A DNA stretch of 64,000 nucleotides, taken from contig JAGEMR010000085.1 in assembly GCA_021030915.1 (NCBI GenBank), positions 62,001 through 126,000 on the forward strand, given 5' to 3'. Source of the DNA: Astrothelium macrocarpum. Taxonomy: Eukaryota > Ascomycota > Dothideomycetes > Trypetheliales > Trypetheliaceae. Position 1 is the first letter of the stretch, and every line of letters begins with the position of its first letter. A program made the translations under genes and the position numbers. The notes beneath the pieces are model-generated. The model ran no database searches and was not told where the DNA came from. It saw only the letters and a list, made by a program, of their open reading frames with translations. Below, piece by piece: positions 1-12,739 of the stretch.

Positions 1-700
1 ATTCTGTCTGTCTCGAGCAACACTGCCTTGATTTCGGATGCGTGGAATTTTCTGATCTCGGCTCTCTTGAATTGGGTTTTCAATTGCGATGTCATGACAA
101 TGATGTTCAGGAAATACTTTCAGAACCAGACGTAAGTGTAGAAATAGTGCCTCACGATCTTGCTCAACGCGTGTAATATGGTGAAGCAAAAGCGACTGGT
201 TTATAATTCTAGTTCGCATAATTTCGTTTGGGATATTTATTCGGGAGAGTCTGATGTAGACAAATTCATTTTCAGTCCAATATAAAGCCGAAATGCCAGG
301 ACCGGCAGATAAAACGCAGTCTCCAGCGGCAAGTATTGGACAGTTTGTATTGAGTTTGAAAGTTAAAGGAGAAGGTAAAAAGCTGATGATGAAGTTCAAT
401 TATGCAATCCGTGTATGGTGAATTTGCGTTCGGGCTGTAATGCGCTTGTATGTTTGGGGTTAGCGAGTCGATATTATAGAGATTCGCTAGCCCCAAACAT
501 GCAAGCGTCGTCCGAGCCATCGATTCATGCACAGACGCACGAAATCCAAATCGCGGAAGGCCATAAAGTCATGCAATTATCTAATCATCGACATTGCCTC
601 TGTGATAAATTGTAAGGCGTATATACCTGTGGCATGTGTATGAATCAGTACCCGTCTAATGGGGGGACGATGCTCCCAATCATACTGGTCATCTTAGGTC
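1..700. other. Left flank of normal base composition, no assured gene
   Basis: This stretch keeps CpA/TpG dinucleotides and is clearly less AT-rich than what follows, so it looks like ordinary or weakly mutated DNA. A frame is open from base 3 to a TAA at 174-176 and contains a GTAAGT donor-like site at 131-136, so it may be the tail or an exon of a gene that starts outside the window. I recognise no domain. The hairpin at 443-507 is listed separately. Composition collapses to AT-rich after about 700-780. Confidence 0.4.
443..507. repeat. 24-bp near-perfect inverted repeat (hairpin)
   Basis: Arms 443-466 and 484-507 are reverse complements except at two positions (449 and 460), both C/T-type differences, with a 17-nt loop. 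The symmetry is good enough that both strands translate through it into nearly the same short peptide (ending in a SLAPN or SLTPN motif). It could be a remnant of a small palindromic repeat family, a foldback element or a transcript hairpin. Confidence 0.75.
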
Positions 701-719
701 ACATCAGTCATACATATAT

Positions 720-1930
720 GCAGACTTCTACGTCCGATATATATATCCAAATTATGTTCTTGGGAAATCCGTATGCGAATTAATATGATATCATTTTCTG
801 ATATCTTAAATTGCCTTTTTACGTTCTACCGATTTCTCGTAAAATAAAATCATTCGAATCAAATATCTTATTCCATTAATAATTCTTTATTAAAAATATT
901 TATTGAATGATTGATATAAATTATTTATAAAATCAAAAATATATTTTAGAATTATATTATATAAATTTTATTAAAATTAATAGAAATATAAATTTTTGAA
1001 AAAAGATTTATTATGATTATTTTGAAATTTTAAATTTTTGATCGAAAATTGGGAAAATTTATTTGGAATAATATTTGATTTTCGAATTATTATTTGATGA
1101 TTAATTTTCTATTATAATATTTTAAAAATTAATTTAATATATTATAGATTTTATTCAAAATTCTTTAATTAATTAAAATATAAAACGGATTTGAAAAGAT
1201 AAATTATTAATTTTTAGAATTATGATTATTTTTTGATGATATTTTGATGAATATTTGAATATTATAATTCGTATTAATAATATTAAAAAATACGAATGAA
1301 TGGAAATAAATTCTTATTTCGATTAAATGATTATTTAATATATATAATACAGGATTTGGTTTTTTAATTTTTAAAAAATATTTTATCAAAAACGAAAAAT
1401 AATCAGAATAAATTAATTCTAATTTATAAATGATAATAATTTTATTTATATTATATTTATTAATCGTTTAATTTATTTTTATTTTTTTAATTTATATTTT
1501 TAAAAATAAAAAATTATATTAATAAATAAATAAAAAATTATTTATTAATATGATATAAAAAAATAATTTCTATAATACATAATTATATCAATAATTATAT
1601 AAAATTAAATAAAATTTTATAAAATAAATAATAATATGAATTATAATATTTATGATATAATAGATATATCAAAATCTTATCATCGAAATAGAATTTTTAT
1701 AATTTCATAAAAATATATCAATTTATAATGATATTTTATTTTTTATTTTATTTATCAAATTCAAATTTGTAATTTTTCTAAATTAATGACCATTTTTTTT
1801 TAATCATATAATTAAATTGAATGGAAAAATATATAAATAATTATGATATTTTTTATAAAAAATTTATAAAAATGGATATTCAATATATCTTTTAAATAAT
1901 GCCGTTAATAACGCATAATAAAATTCTAAA
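720..1930. other. AT-rich desert
   Basis: Almost pure A/T with short A and T runs. I see no gene, repeat unit or RNA gene. Confidence 0.7.
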
Positions 1931-1940
1931 TAGATATCTG

Positions 1941-2667
1941 ATCCGCGTCCGCCGACTAGTCCTAAAATTCTCATACGCGAAATTAAATATACCATGGAAG
2001 ATCATTTATATATCGATGAATCGAGATTATCGCAGACACGAAAATCCTTCCCTCAAAATGACAAATTATTGAGATATTTATACGAAAGATTATCAGAAAT
2101 TTTGTAATAGGCTGAGGATACGAAGTCCGAAACAGATTATCTATAAAATTTCGTCAAACGCGCTGGCGGCGGTCGAAAATTATATGTGAGAATATTATAA
2201 ATATCCGGTCTCGAGGGATATACCGACAATTTCGCATAGATATGTGTCCACAAGAAGGGTGACGATCAGGCTACTGTCCAGCAAGAATAATTACCAAATC
2301 ATTTAAATAAAAAAAAGAGGACATTCTATCATTTTATTTGTAAACATTGGAAATTGATATCAAAAATGAAAGAAATATTGAAAATATTTATCAAAAACCT
2401 TAAGAATCTTTAGAAAATTTCAAAAATTATGAAAGATGATAATTTCGCGAATCCTTTTAATAATTAATCATTTATCAACGCGGATGATGGTCGTACTGTT
2501 TTTTTACCGTGACTTCTAAACTGACCTCAATCGAAAATTTTATTATAACCGGAAGCCGATACCGTGATTATTAAAATTTATTTCGATATCTATCACGTCA
2601 ATAAAATATAATATATATTATCACAATCGAACGTGTCGGTTTGATCGATTTCTATCTAACAAATATG
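1941..2667 (+). pseudogene. RIP-inactivated gene of unknown function
   Basis: One plus-strand frame can be followed for about 700 nt; nearly all its stops are TAA/TAG/TGA that C-to-T change would make from Gln, Arg or Trp codons. The best preserved part (about 1,990-2,270) reads as a plausible soluble protein with segments such as TMEDHLYIDESRLSQ and AGGGRKLYV. I recognise no domain. Start and end are uncertain because both flanks grade into AT-rich sequence. Confidence 0.35.
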
Positions 2668-2669
2668 GT

Positions 2670-3620
2670 AGAAATGGAAGTTGGTAATTTGAACAATGGC
2701 CAGAGGCGGATTTTTAGGATGGAAGGATTGGAATTTTGATTGTTGAATAAATATCTGAATGTATATCATTCATTTGCATTAATCTTTAACCGAAAATCTT
2801 GTAATGTTTTATAATCTTTCTATACATCTTTATTCAATTCATGATAAAACGTCAATTTGATATGGGATCCGAAAGAAAGAATCAGTTCAAATATTCCATT
2901 ATTTGCATTCGTATCATTATTCAACAAATCAAGTTTTTCGATATCTGAAATAGAAGTTCAGAGTTCCGTTCTTGTATAACTATGGCTGTCCCGCTTTTCC
3001 AGTTCCTCGTATAACGCCTAATAATGCAGGAGATTCTTAGTATTAAAATAAATAATAATGAAAAAGGAATATAACATTCGGCTGTTTATTTTTTTCTATT
3101 TTATTTTTCCTCCAAAATCTTATTGATCTGCTGAACGGCGCCAAAAAATATAATAATTTATTGATTGAATTTGTCTATTCAATAAAATCTCGTATCATAA
3201 GATCAAAGATATCCAATTGATTCTCCGCCGTTTATTTCTCAAATTATTGATTAAAATGGAATTAGATGGAATTGTTATATCTGTATTTGATTAAGAGGAA
3301 ATTCGTATCGTCGGTGATTCATATATCGCGTTCCCAGTATATAAAAATTCTACTTTCTTTAAGAGAATATAAAAAGATAAACAATTTCATTTATTATATG
3401 AAATAAATATTAAATGATCAAAACGTTTGAAAATAGATATTGTGTGTCTTTTAATGATTATCGGTAAATTTTCTAAAAATCAGTATACGGTTTTAAATTG
3501 ATTAATAATAAAAATTTTTACGAAATACGTATCATATTATCATATATTATTATATTGAAAAGAAGAATATGAATAATTGTAAATTTTGTTATAAAAATAT
3601 TTTTAATAAAACTGATTATA
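2670..3620. other. AT-rich stretch without recognisable gene
   Basis: Moderately to strongly AT-rich. A less mutated patch lies around 2,940-3,020, but no frame gives a recognisable protein. Confidence 0.5.
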
Positions 3621-3625
3621 TTCAG

Positions 3626-4111
3626 ATGATAATCGCAGGAACGAATAGCGATTACCGGGATGATCGGCGAGAATCCGATGAAGATATACGAAATAATTTA
3701 TAAGATATTTTTGATATAATCATAAAAGAAGATTCGAATATATTCATATTTCTCAATATATCATTTTCTATTCGAGATTATCTTGAATATAAAACGATTA
3801 TGGAAGAAGGCCAGAAGAAAAGGATATTCTAAAGAGAGCAAGAAAGAATATCAGAGATTATTATTTTAATCAGAGGATTCAAAGGAATCAATATTGGGAT
3901 ATGTGATTTGAATAGGGTATTTTTCGAGGAAAATGACAATTGGTATATTGATAGCGTCCATTTTAATAATGACGTTGAAGAGATCTGGGCCCGGTGAGTA
4001 ATAGAAGAGTTCGAGGTGAATGGGATTTCGAGATGAATGAGATACATTTCGAAAAAACCATTTTATTATTTAATGGCGGAATCATTAATACGAATCTCCC
4101 GGCTTTCGTAA
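3626..4111 (+). pseudogene. Possible SGNH/GDSL-type hydrolase remnant
   Basis: A single plus-strand frame of 162 codons runs from an ATG to a TAA, with four further in-frame stops of RIP type. Near the start it reads AGTNSDYRDD, which could be the GxN part of SGNH block III. Near residue 105-110 it reads IDSVHFNNDVEEIWA, which fits block V (DxxH: D-S-V-H followed by a glycine/acidic loop). If so, it was the C-terminal half of an SGNH-fold esterase. The block I GDS motif was not found upstream, so the call rests on one good and one fair motif. Minus-strand reading frames over the same bases look like shadows. Confidence 0.3.
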
Positions 4112-4469
4112 TGTCTGATATAAAAAGGGTGAATGATAATATTGACGGCAATAAGATTGTTATTCTTAATTAAAAGAGCCGAATTAGGTTTTATATTGAT
4201 AATAATTGTAATCCATTCCGTATATGAATAATTAGGGATATCAATTCATTTCGTATAATCCATTTGATAAGAATATGGGTTTATGGTATTATTGTCTATT
4301 ACTGTTTACTGTTATCTAGATATGGGATTCTATATAAAATGTCTTTATTATTTATATAGAAGTTTAGATAATTCAATTTGATGCCACGTATATATGATCT
4401 GATACGTTATTCGTATTTTATCATATATAAAAGGTATTTTATAAAATATGATACGAATCAGTATCATTT

Positions 4470-7085
4470 AATCTGTATCTGATCGAAACGGCAGATGATA
4501 AAAACTGAAAATCAGAAATCGGAAAAATTATATAATATTTAAATATAATCCAATAATTCATAATTTTTAAATAAAAATGAATAAAAAAATTATTCAAAAT
4601 TATTCAGAATTTTATTTGATATCTGATAATTGAAATTAATTTTTATATTAAAAAATTCTTCTATTTTATTTCTGTAAAATATTTTAATTAAAATGCCAAC
4701 CAATTCTGAGGCCTCTTTTGTTATTATTCCTTTTAAAATTATCAGTATATGAAAGTATACCAAAAGAACACCTTCTGTTATCCATCAATATACCCGCGAG
4801 CCGTACGACCACGAACCAAAGACAAAAGAGAAAAGAAAAATCTTTTATTATAAAATTGAAAATTATTCGTATAATTCACACATAATAACGAATTTCCGAA
4901 ATTATCTGAAGAACCAGTATAAGATTGATTATAATTCTCATATATCTCATACGAAACAAATTTCCGCCATTCAGCTTTTAATATTTTATCAAAAAATGAT
5001 AGAAAATACATATGAAATGAATGAATTAAAAAAGCTGGTCTTGAAAAAAGTGTTTAAATAAGAGATTTTTCAACAGGCCTTAGTCAATCTTATGGTCGTA
5101 CGAAATCTTCCTTTTCATCTGATCGAATGGCCAGAATTCCATATTCTTTGTTCTATTCTAAATCCAATAGCAAAGATTCCAATAAGCGCCAAAACTCTTA
5201 TTTCATATGTGGAAAACCAGTTTGTACGTCAATAAGATTTCGTACGAAAGGATCTCCAATCCGCATCAACGAGTATTCATCTCTCAATCGATATCTGGAC
5301 CTCATCTAACAACCATCTTTTTCTGGCAATTTACGCGCATTATATGAACAAGGATCTGAAGTTTCAAAAAGTTCTTCTTGTTCTTCGTATAATAGTCGGT
5401 TATTCAGAAGAAAATCAATAAATTATTATTCGTATAATCCTTCAAGATTATGAGATAATATATAAAATTGGAATCATGATTGGAAATAATTCCAGTATAA
5501 ATGATACTTTTTATCGCATAATGAATAGTAATCTTAAAACACAAAAAATCTTTTGGAACCCATAAACATAGAGAATTCGCTGTTCAGGCCATATCATTAA
5601 TCTTGCCGTACAAGACTTTCTTTTTAAAGAGATTTTTGATATCACTTTTTTAGATTCGTACGATCAAGAAGAAAAAAATGGAATTCAATTAAATGAAGAA
5701 TAATAAAGGAATAAAGCAGATCAATTTCGTATACTGGGAGTGTTTGAAAAGTTTCATAATATCGTTGTTCATAGCCGAAATTCACCAATTCGTATAAAGG
5801 ACTTCAGACAACTCACAGGAAGATTACTCCCATTGGATAACCGTACGAGATGGAATTCTTGGTACAGTCTTCTTGATATTACAATAAATTATGAGTCACA
5901 GATCGATCAGTATATAAAATTTCATTTTTCCATTCTTTTATCTGATCTTTTTAATGTTTATGATTAGAAATATCTTCGTATAATCCATGAATTTTTGGAG
6001 CCATTTTATATAGCAATTTTTACATTTGAAGATGATCAAATATATTTAGATCGGGTATTATAAATAATGGATATTTTATTAATATATATTGAAAGATCTT
6101 TGATATATATAAATTCATAAAATTTTATTTATATAAGAATTAATAAGATTAGAATGAAAAAAGAAAAATAGATTCAGATCTTGTTATATGGATTAAATAT
6201 AATTGGGATAAATTTCAGAAATATTACGAAATTTCGGACGATTCATCTTATTACGTAATAGTTTTGGTATTCAATCCATGTTGTCGTACAGAGTATATCC
6301 AAATAGTCTGGCCAGAATAATGGAAATTTCAAATTTTATAAAATATTCAATCTTTTTGGAATGAATACCAAACAATTCATGATATAATAGAATCTCTGTC
6401 ATATGATAATATCCATCCAAAAATTCCATTGAAGAAGTCTTTAATAGTTACGTATTATCAGATTGCAGCTGATATACGAAGTAAGATCATCGTACGATAA
6501 GAAAAACAAGACGAATACCAGCTGTATTGTAAAGAAGCCCCGTACGAGATTGGAGAATTTTCAGTTTTACGATGGTGGTGTCAAGATCAATAACAAAATA
6601 AATATCCATCTTTTTCACGTTTTGTAATTGAAGTATTTTCTATTCCGGCTATGAGTGATGAGCCGGAAAGAATATTCTCATAAATTCGTCGTACGATCTC
6701 TTGGGAACATACAAAATTTGGCCCTAAGAATATTGAAAGGATTGAATATTTAAAAAATTGGATCCGAAATAGGATTTCAGACTTTGATTTATATAATATT
6801 GAAATAGAAATTTGATCTTTATATAAAAGATATTTTTGATAAATTTGGTATTATATAAAATAAGAAAAATGATTTATATTAATAAAAATAATTATTAAAT
6901 CTAATTTGATTAGAATTTTTGCATATTATATATAATTTGAATTAATTCAGATATTCATTTTTATCCATTTAAAAATAGGATTTATCCATTCTAATTTAAT
7001 TCATTAATTTTTCTGATTTTTATTGAAAATTTTTATGGCCATAATGCGCCCATTTATATCTAATCTGTTTCAATCAGAAATCTGA
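4470..7085 (+). mobile_element. hAT element, approximate limits
   Basis: Limits are guessed from a weak inverted repeat around the transposase: 4476-4489 matches the reverse complement of 7067-7080 at 12 of 14 positions, followed by a shared AGAT/GATA-rich stretch. The ends are blurred by C-to-T decay and no 8-bp duplication could be fixed. Confidence 0.3.
4693..6815 (+). pseudogene. hAT-family transposase, RIP-inactivated
   Basis: About 700 codons can be followed on the plus strand, the usual hAT length. The first 110 residues hold a BED-type zinc-finger region (FYYKIENYSYN...NFRNYLKNQ, with the Cys codons mutated). The RNase-H-like part follows (WPEFHIL; SIHLSIDIWTSSN, where the first catalytic Asp lies; GHIINLAVQDFL; NRTRWNSWYSLL). 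The end has the hAT dimerisation block (FVIEVFSIPAMSDEPERIFS and EHTKFGPKNIERIEYLKNW). Stops sit almost only at former Gln/Arg codons, and one frame change is needed. No functional enzyme can be made. It is a nested DNA transposon, related to the fungal hAT elements that insert with 8-bp target duplications. Confidence 0.9.
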
Positions 7086-7735
7086 GGACTGGAATCAATT
7101 ATATCATATACCGCATTATATTAATATAATATTCTATACGCATATATTCATAATCTAACGAGGAATCTATAAATATATTTGATTAAATTAATATCCAGAT
7201 TCAATTATTTATTAGACCATTTTTATGACTTATATTTTGGCTATCAGACCTATTCTGAATTTTGATAACTAATATGTAATAATAAATGGCGTTATTTTTA
7301 TCATATTATTCATCTTGATTATTTCGTACTATTATAGAAATATTTTTATAATTCTTATAATAGTCACTTTGAGAAATGAACTATAGATATACTGACAATA
7401 TACCAATATTTGATATCCGATCAATAGGACCAGACCGTGACGCGCGTTTCGATCTTCGTAAGACGCATCTGAAATTCGTTAAAATATAACAGATTCAGAT
7501 TCTGATTTAAACAGAAATAATATTTCAAAATATTATATTCGAAATGATGATATTAAAAAGCCGCCATCAGAGGAATATCCATAAATAAAACTCATTCTAA
7601 TATTTCCCGATTTCGAAATCAAAGGCCAACACGGATTCCGTATTAGATAATGGACAGGGAATGTTGATCTAACAAAAAATGTATATATCTTACCCAATTT
7701 CAATCTCAAAATCTTTCGCTAATCAGATACAATCT
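7086..7735. other. AT-rich stretch without assured gene
   Basis: A less mutated patch (about 7,430-7,640) probably belongs to the 5' part of the BTB gene that follows, but no single frame was convincing. Confidence 0.4.
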
Positions 7736-7740
7736 TGAAA

Positions 7741-8720
7741 TAATTATAAAACCCCGGAATATTAAAATCGTTGTGAAAGATCCTGATAATGAACTGCCGT
7801 ATCCAACGCATAAGATTCTGTTATCTTTTCTTTCATCATATTGGAAGTGGAATTTAAAAAAGGTCGAAAATAATAATATATTTATGATTATCAGTAATAT
7901 CGAATCTGGCTCTGATGGACCTGAATATAATCTTATTATTATTCATTCTATTTTAAATTGGATATACGTGTTTTATATTATCAGATATGGATAGCAGTTC
8001 CTCAATTATACGAAACAATCCCATTGGACAGATCTAGATTATATTATTCTTATATATATCTTTATTTGGCGCTACGGAATATAAGAATTTCAGGAGCGTG
8101 TAATGATTCACGGGATTTGTGAATTAATCAGAAGGCAGGAACTTTCCAAGCCAAATTCATCCCTTAAAATTCGTACTGAGATTATTTCTCAGACATTCGA
8201 ACTATTCTGGGATCCAGATGCCTCTAAAAAACCAGTCTACGCACGCGATCCATTATTCAAATTTCTGACAGATTATTATTCTTTTTTTGAAAATGCGAAA
8301 TTGATATCCCTTTATCGTTTATATACTTTTGACGAATACATTCTGGATACCGAATTAATGGATCAAATAACGGCGAAAAACAGTCCATACAAAATTAGCA
8401 ACGTTTCGCGAAAAAAAAATAATAACGCAAGGCCACATCTATTAAATGAGTATTTTTATCATATAGAATGGATATTATCATAAGTCGAAGAAACGCTGAA
8501 TAATATAAAAGAATTGGATGAACGCGAATAAATTTGTCCAAATTATTACGATAATTTAAAGGGGGTTAAAAAAAACCGATTTACACTCATCAAAGATGAG
8601 AGAAAGATCTGGCGAATACAGTATTTTTAGAGAATGTCACGGGTTCCCAATATTGTTATAAGAATTTCTCGCAGACGTAATACTAAGAACGATTCCACGA
8701 TATCAGATGCAGAAGATTAG
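7741..8720 (+). pseudogene. BTB/POZ-domain protein remnant
   Basis: One frame runs from about 7,741 to a TAG at 8,718-8,720 with only a few RIP-type stops. The first 85 residues follow the order of a BTB fold: a strand (NIKIVVKD), the helix carrying the THKILLSFLSSYW motif, a strand (IFMIISN), the NLIIIHSILNWIY helix and the YTKQSHWTDLDYIILIYIF helix equivalent to the adaptor-binding/BACK entry region. Downstream are about 200 residues without a domain I know, ending in a basic and Ser/Asp-rich tail. Fungal BTB proteins of this kind are usually presumed Cullin-3 adaptors or repressors. The substitution load is mild compared with neighbours. The start lies upstream in a mutated part. Confidence 0.5.
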
Positions 8721-8729
8721 TTATTATAG

Positions 8730-10030
8730 AAGAATCAAACAGATTTTCTTTCAAATATAATTGGAAATAAATTTAAGATCAAAAGAGAAGTCATTCATTA
8801 GTCGTCTAATAGATCTTGTCGGTCGGATCTGAATAGATATAAAATTTAATAATAAATCAAATAAAAAGATAGATCTATTATTTAGATAATATTGTGATTT
8901 TAGATACGATTTTCTGTAATTCTATATCCGTCTAATTCCATAAAATGAGTTATATATTAAAAACATTAATCGATCATTAAAACGCTGGCGCTGATTCTGT
9001 CTCAACCGGGTATATTGTCATATTATCATAGTCTTTTTTTTATAAGTCAGATTGCGGTGGATTATAAGAAATAAGATAGTCATATTGATAATCCAAGTTA
9101 TATTCCGATATAATATGGAAATTTTGATGTTCCGTATTCCGTATCATTCCTTGAAAATAATTCCTCAGATCTAGATCTCGCTGGGGTTCGGATCAAGTCC
9201 CGAATTCTTTAAAAATAAGGTGGAAGAAAATCTCGATAATCCAATGATGACAGTCCGTAGTGTATATTATTCGACGAAATGGATAGTACAGTCCGGAAAG
9301 GCGAAAGATTGTAAAAATAATAAAAATAAAATCTTTTGACAAAGATTTTGGATATTCTAAAATAACAGGATCTATAAGATCTTCGAATTCATATTAAAAT
9401 AATTATTCAGTAAAATTTTTTTAATAATTATGGGATTTTATAAATATTATAATTATATCATTTGATGAATAGAAATAATATAATATTTTTTATAGATTTT
9501 ATGAATTGATAGAAATTTCTAATGGATTATGAATTTTTAATAATTCGGAAATAAAAAAATCGTTATTCTTTTATAAATTATTTTAATCGATTAGATATAT
9601 ATTAAATTGAATAAAAATATATATATTATAAAATATTATCATTTTTGATTTAATTGAATTATTTTATTTAAATCTGGTATATATTTAAAAATATTTATCA
9701 GATTTTATAATATATTTTTTTTAGAATTTAATTTATTTTATTTTTTTATCCGATTTTTATTTTGTATCAAAAATATCCATATTTTTGAGAAATACGGAAT
9801 AATATACCGAAATTTTAAATATATGATTTGTATTAATCGGATCAAATTCTGAAAAAATCATCAGTATATTGACTGATTTATCGAATAATATATATTATTA
9901 AAAAATTATTTGATTTTATTAATAAATATTCTAAAAAAATTAAATAAATATTAATAGAAAATTTGTAAGATTCCAGATTTCTATTATTTTTTTAATATCA
10001 TATTATATCTGTATTAATCAATTATCGATT
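8730..10030. other. Gene-free stretch
   Basis: 8,730-9,340 is moderately AT-rich with no frame I can identify; 9,340-10,030 is a near-pure A/T desert. Confidence 0.5.
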
Positions 10031-10038
10031 CCGGATTT

Positions 10039-10767
10039 TTAAAATTTTTGGCCCGTTTTATCATTATATCTGTAAGGAAGAATTGTTTCATAATATGATG
10101 AAATATCTTTTTCAATGGCATTGCGTATCTGAAAAAATGCTTCGGTATGAAGACAAATAATATCGTATATGATTTTAATATGTCGACGGATCGTCTTATC
10201 AGTCTCGAAATTTGTCGTATCAAAATGACGTAGATATCTTTGTAGATTGAACGTTTTAATTGTGTATTGAAAGTCATTGAATTTATTCATATACGTCTCT
10301 ATATCTGAAAGTCGATCCGTATAAATAGAAAGGTTTTTTTTAATACGTGCAAATCTTCGTTCCTTCATTTGAAGACCAGAATTAAGGTATTTTAAAATCC
10401 CATCAAATCATTGTAATTATAATTCCGTTTATTGATTCAATTTATCGTAAAATGAATTGATCGTTTGAATATGGGATTGTATAAGAGTAAAACGCGTATT
10501 ATTATCCTTATGATATTATCATATATCACATTCTAGATGGTTCATTCATCGAGAGATAATATTATAGGGACTATTATAAATCTCATTTTCGTTTATAAGA
10601 GCTGAATTATTTTCGATGAATAAATGGGCTATCAATTCTGGCCGATTTACCGGAATTATATTTTCGGAAAAAGGTGTAATAGAATAATAAATAATAAATT
10701 TAACTGATAGCTAATTTTTAGATGATGTGAGGCGTGATTGCGGTTCTGGAGATTTATTGAATGTCAT
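10039..10767 (-). pseudogene. RIP-inactivated coiled-coil protein, unknown function
   Basis: A 243-codon minus-strand frame starts at an ATG (10,765-10,767) and ends at a TAA (10,039-10,041), with about nine in-frame stops at Gln/Trp/Arg-type positions. The last 110 residues are open and rich in charged helix formers (ERRFARIKKNLSIYTDRLSD; KTIRRHIKIIYDIICLH), suggesting a coiled coil or helical bundle. I recognise no catalytic motif. It lies on the same strand as the kinase remnant upstream (11,809-11,219), separated by about 450 nt of mutated sequence, so it could be the tail of the same gene. Confidence 0.45.
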
Positions 10768-11218
10768 CCCAAATCCGATATTAGTACAAATTTTTCGATT
10801 TGAATGTCAAAATTTTAGAATCGTATTATATATTTATACGTAATTTATTTATTATTATAAATTTTCTTTTTTTATGGGCTAATAATCTGAATAATCAGAA
10901 TATCAACCCGGATTGGTGGAAATATTTATTATATTTGAACCTATTCTTACGATATTAATATGATTTATGATAGAATTGTTCATTTAATATATTTAATATA
11001 TATTTAAAAATTATTAAAATAGAATTAATACAATATAATATCCTTTTTTATTTTCAATTTATATAAAATTAAAGACTATTATTTTATTTATATTTTATAT
11101 CAATCCGAAAATAGTTTTTATTTCCGATTTATAATCCGTTCTATAATTCAGATATGCGGGATCAGACAGTTAAAATCTGGAAATTTCAAAAGGAAATTAT
11201 ATTGGACGGAATTAATAG

Positions 11219-11809
11219 CTAACTGATAGATAACGGGATATTATTAATCTGTCGGAATAAGTTCAGCTTCTGACTATGAGTCTGTGCCAGAAAGTCCCGG
11301 ATCAGTTCTGACCATTTCAGCCTATCACCTACGGCCAGTTTCTGCAGCGGAGGTTCGGCCGAAGAAGGTTTCATAAATTCCATCAAAATTACTCCCAATC
11401 CCATGAAATCTGTATTGGCCTGATCTATACCAGTATTCAGTAATAGACTACTACCAATATTGGCTGTTTTGTTAGTGACATGTATGAATAAAACTGAGGG
11501 GCAAACCGCACCAAATTTAAATTCTCCTCTCTTTGAAAGTAGGATATTATTTGAACTGATATTATCATATGGGATCTTCAGAATGGTGTGAATAAAATCA
11601 AGGCCAGAGAGGGTCTTATTCTATTAATTTAATTTATAATAAAAATATGGAATGAATCTCATTTTTTTATATACGGTAGCCAATTCGTATTCTTCTAGAT
11701 GCCCATATAGGGACGTTTGAATATCATGAAATGTAATCGTCATCATTTTATAATTCAAATAAGAGGGATTATCTGAAGAGATTGTAACTGGATTATATAT
11801 TATTTTCGC
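11219..11809 (-). pseudogene. Protein-kinase domain remnant (C-lobe)
   Basis: A minus-strand frame of about 195 codons has just two adjacent RIP-type stops. It holds the hallmark order of a kinase C-lobe: GLDFIHTILK (helix E), the catalytic-loop equivalent YDNISSNNILLSKRGEFKFG (HRD lost, the Asn of the DxxxxN motif kept, DFG not conserved), and after 70 residues the helix-F motif DFMGLGVILMEF followed by RLKWSELIRDFLAQT. The altered HRD and DFG suggest either mutation or a pseudokinase such as those found in fungal NLR-type or phosphotransferase-like genes. The N-lobe with VAIK and Gly-loop was not recognised upstream. Confidence 0.6.
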
Positions 11810-11948
11810 TTTTATCTATGACGAATTAAACGAGATATCTCAAAATAATATGGATGAAATTTGGGTAAAGGTGAATAGACTTCAATCTGTCGGAATCGTG
11901 ATGGTCCTCATAAAACGCATGATATAGTGGCTACAATTAAACGACCAT

Positions 11949-12737
11949 GTGGAATCTTTTTTCAATCAATTTGGACAGCAGCATAAGAAGATTTCTTCAA
12001 TATTAAATGAAAAAAGACAAACCTTTCCAAAATTACCGGAAGAGATTATCGTTTTATTGGTTGTTGATTATCAGGCCATTCCTAAACGTTATATTGATAG
12101 AGCATTCGCTGAATGCATTCTTGTTATGAAATGAAGAAAAACCATGAAAACCATAGAGAGCTGGAACAAATTCGTCCAAAAGTTACAGAACTAGAGTCGT
12201 GAGCGTCTGAGTGAAAGTGTGTTGAAAGAGACAATCATGGTTGGAATTAGACTCTTGACCATAGCCGGACGACTGAAACTGCAGTCCGAAATCGCAGGAG
12301 ACTGTTTGGATACAGTGACGACCGTCTTCGCATTCGTACATATTGCTTTGAAAGAAATGAATGACGATATTTTCAACAAAATGGTCGCTATATTGAATCT
12401 TCCTCAAGGCCAGTAGCCGGACTGTATCCGGAATATATGGGAATTTATAAAAGACGCCAGATCTCCAAATCTTTTTTTGAGATTCCCGCAATCCGAGAAT
12501 ATATTACGATTCAATAAATATTTTCCCTTCACGCAGCCTATTATCGTAATATAAGAATCAATCCAAATTTCAGCGAACCCTCATATAGCAGCCATTATAA
12601 ATGGAAATGGTTTACAGTCCAACGTTATCGGCCACACTGAAATTGATGTTTCCGAAAAGTTAAATATTTCAATCAATCCGCCTCCATTTCAGTCTGTCAA
12701 TTTACCGGCAAATGATATTTGGGGATTTTCATCATAA
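11949..12737 (+). pseudogene. Lightly mutated gene of unknown function
   Basis: One 263-codon frame contains only four internal stops, at positions expected from Gln or Arg codons. 11,950-12,500 keeps CpA and TpG, so this pocket is much less RIP-mutated than its surroundings. The protein is helical: a middle stretch contains LLTIAGRLKLQSEIAGDCLD and IALKEMNDDIFNKMVAIL. The last third is Asn/Pro-rich. It is divergent from the kinase remnant, with about 140 nt between them. I recognise no family. The overlapping minus-strand frame (12,183-12,491) is judged a shadow. Confidence 0.4.
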
Positions 12738-12739
12738 AA

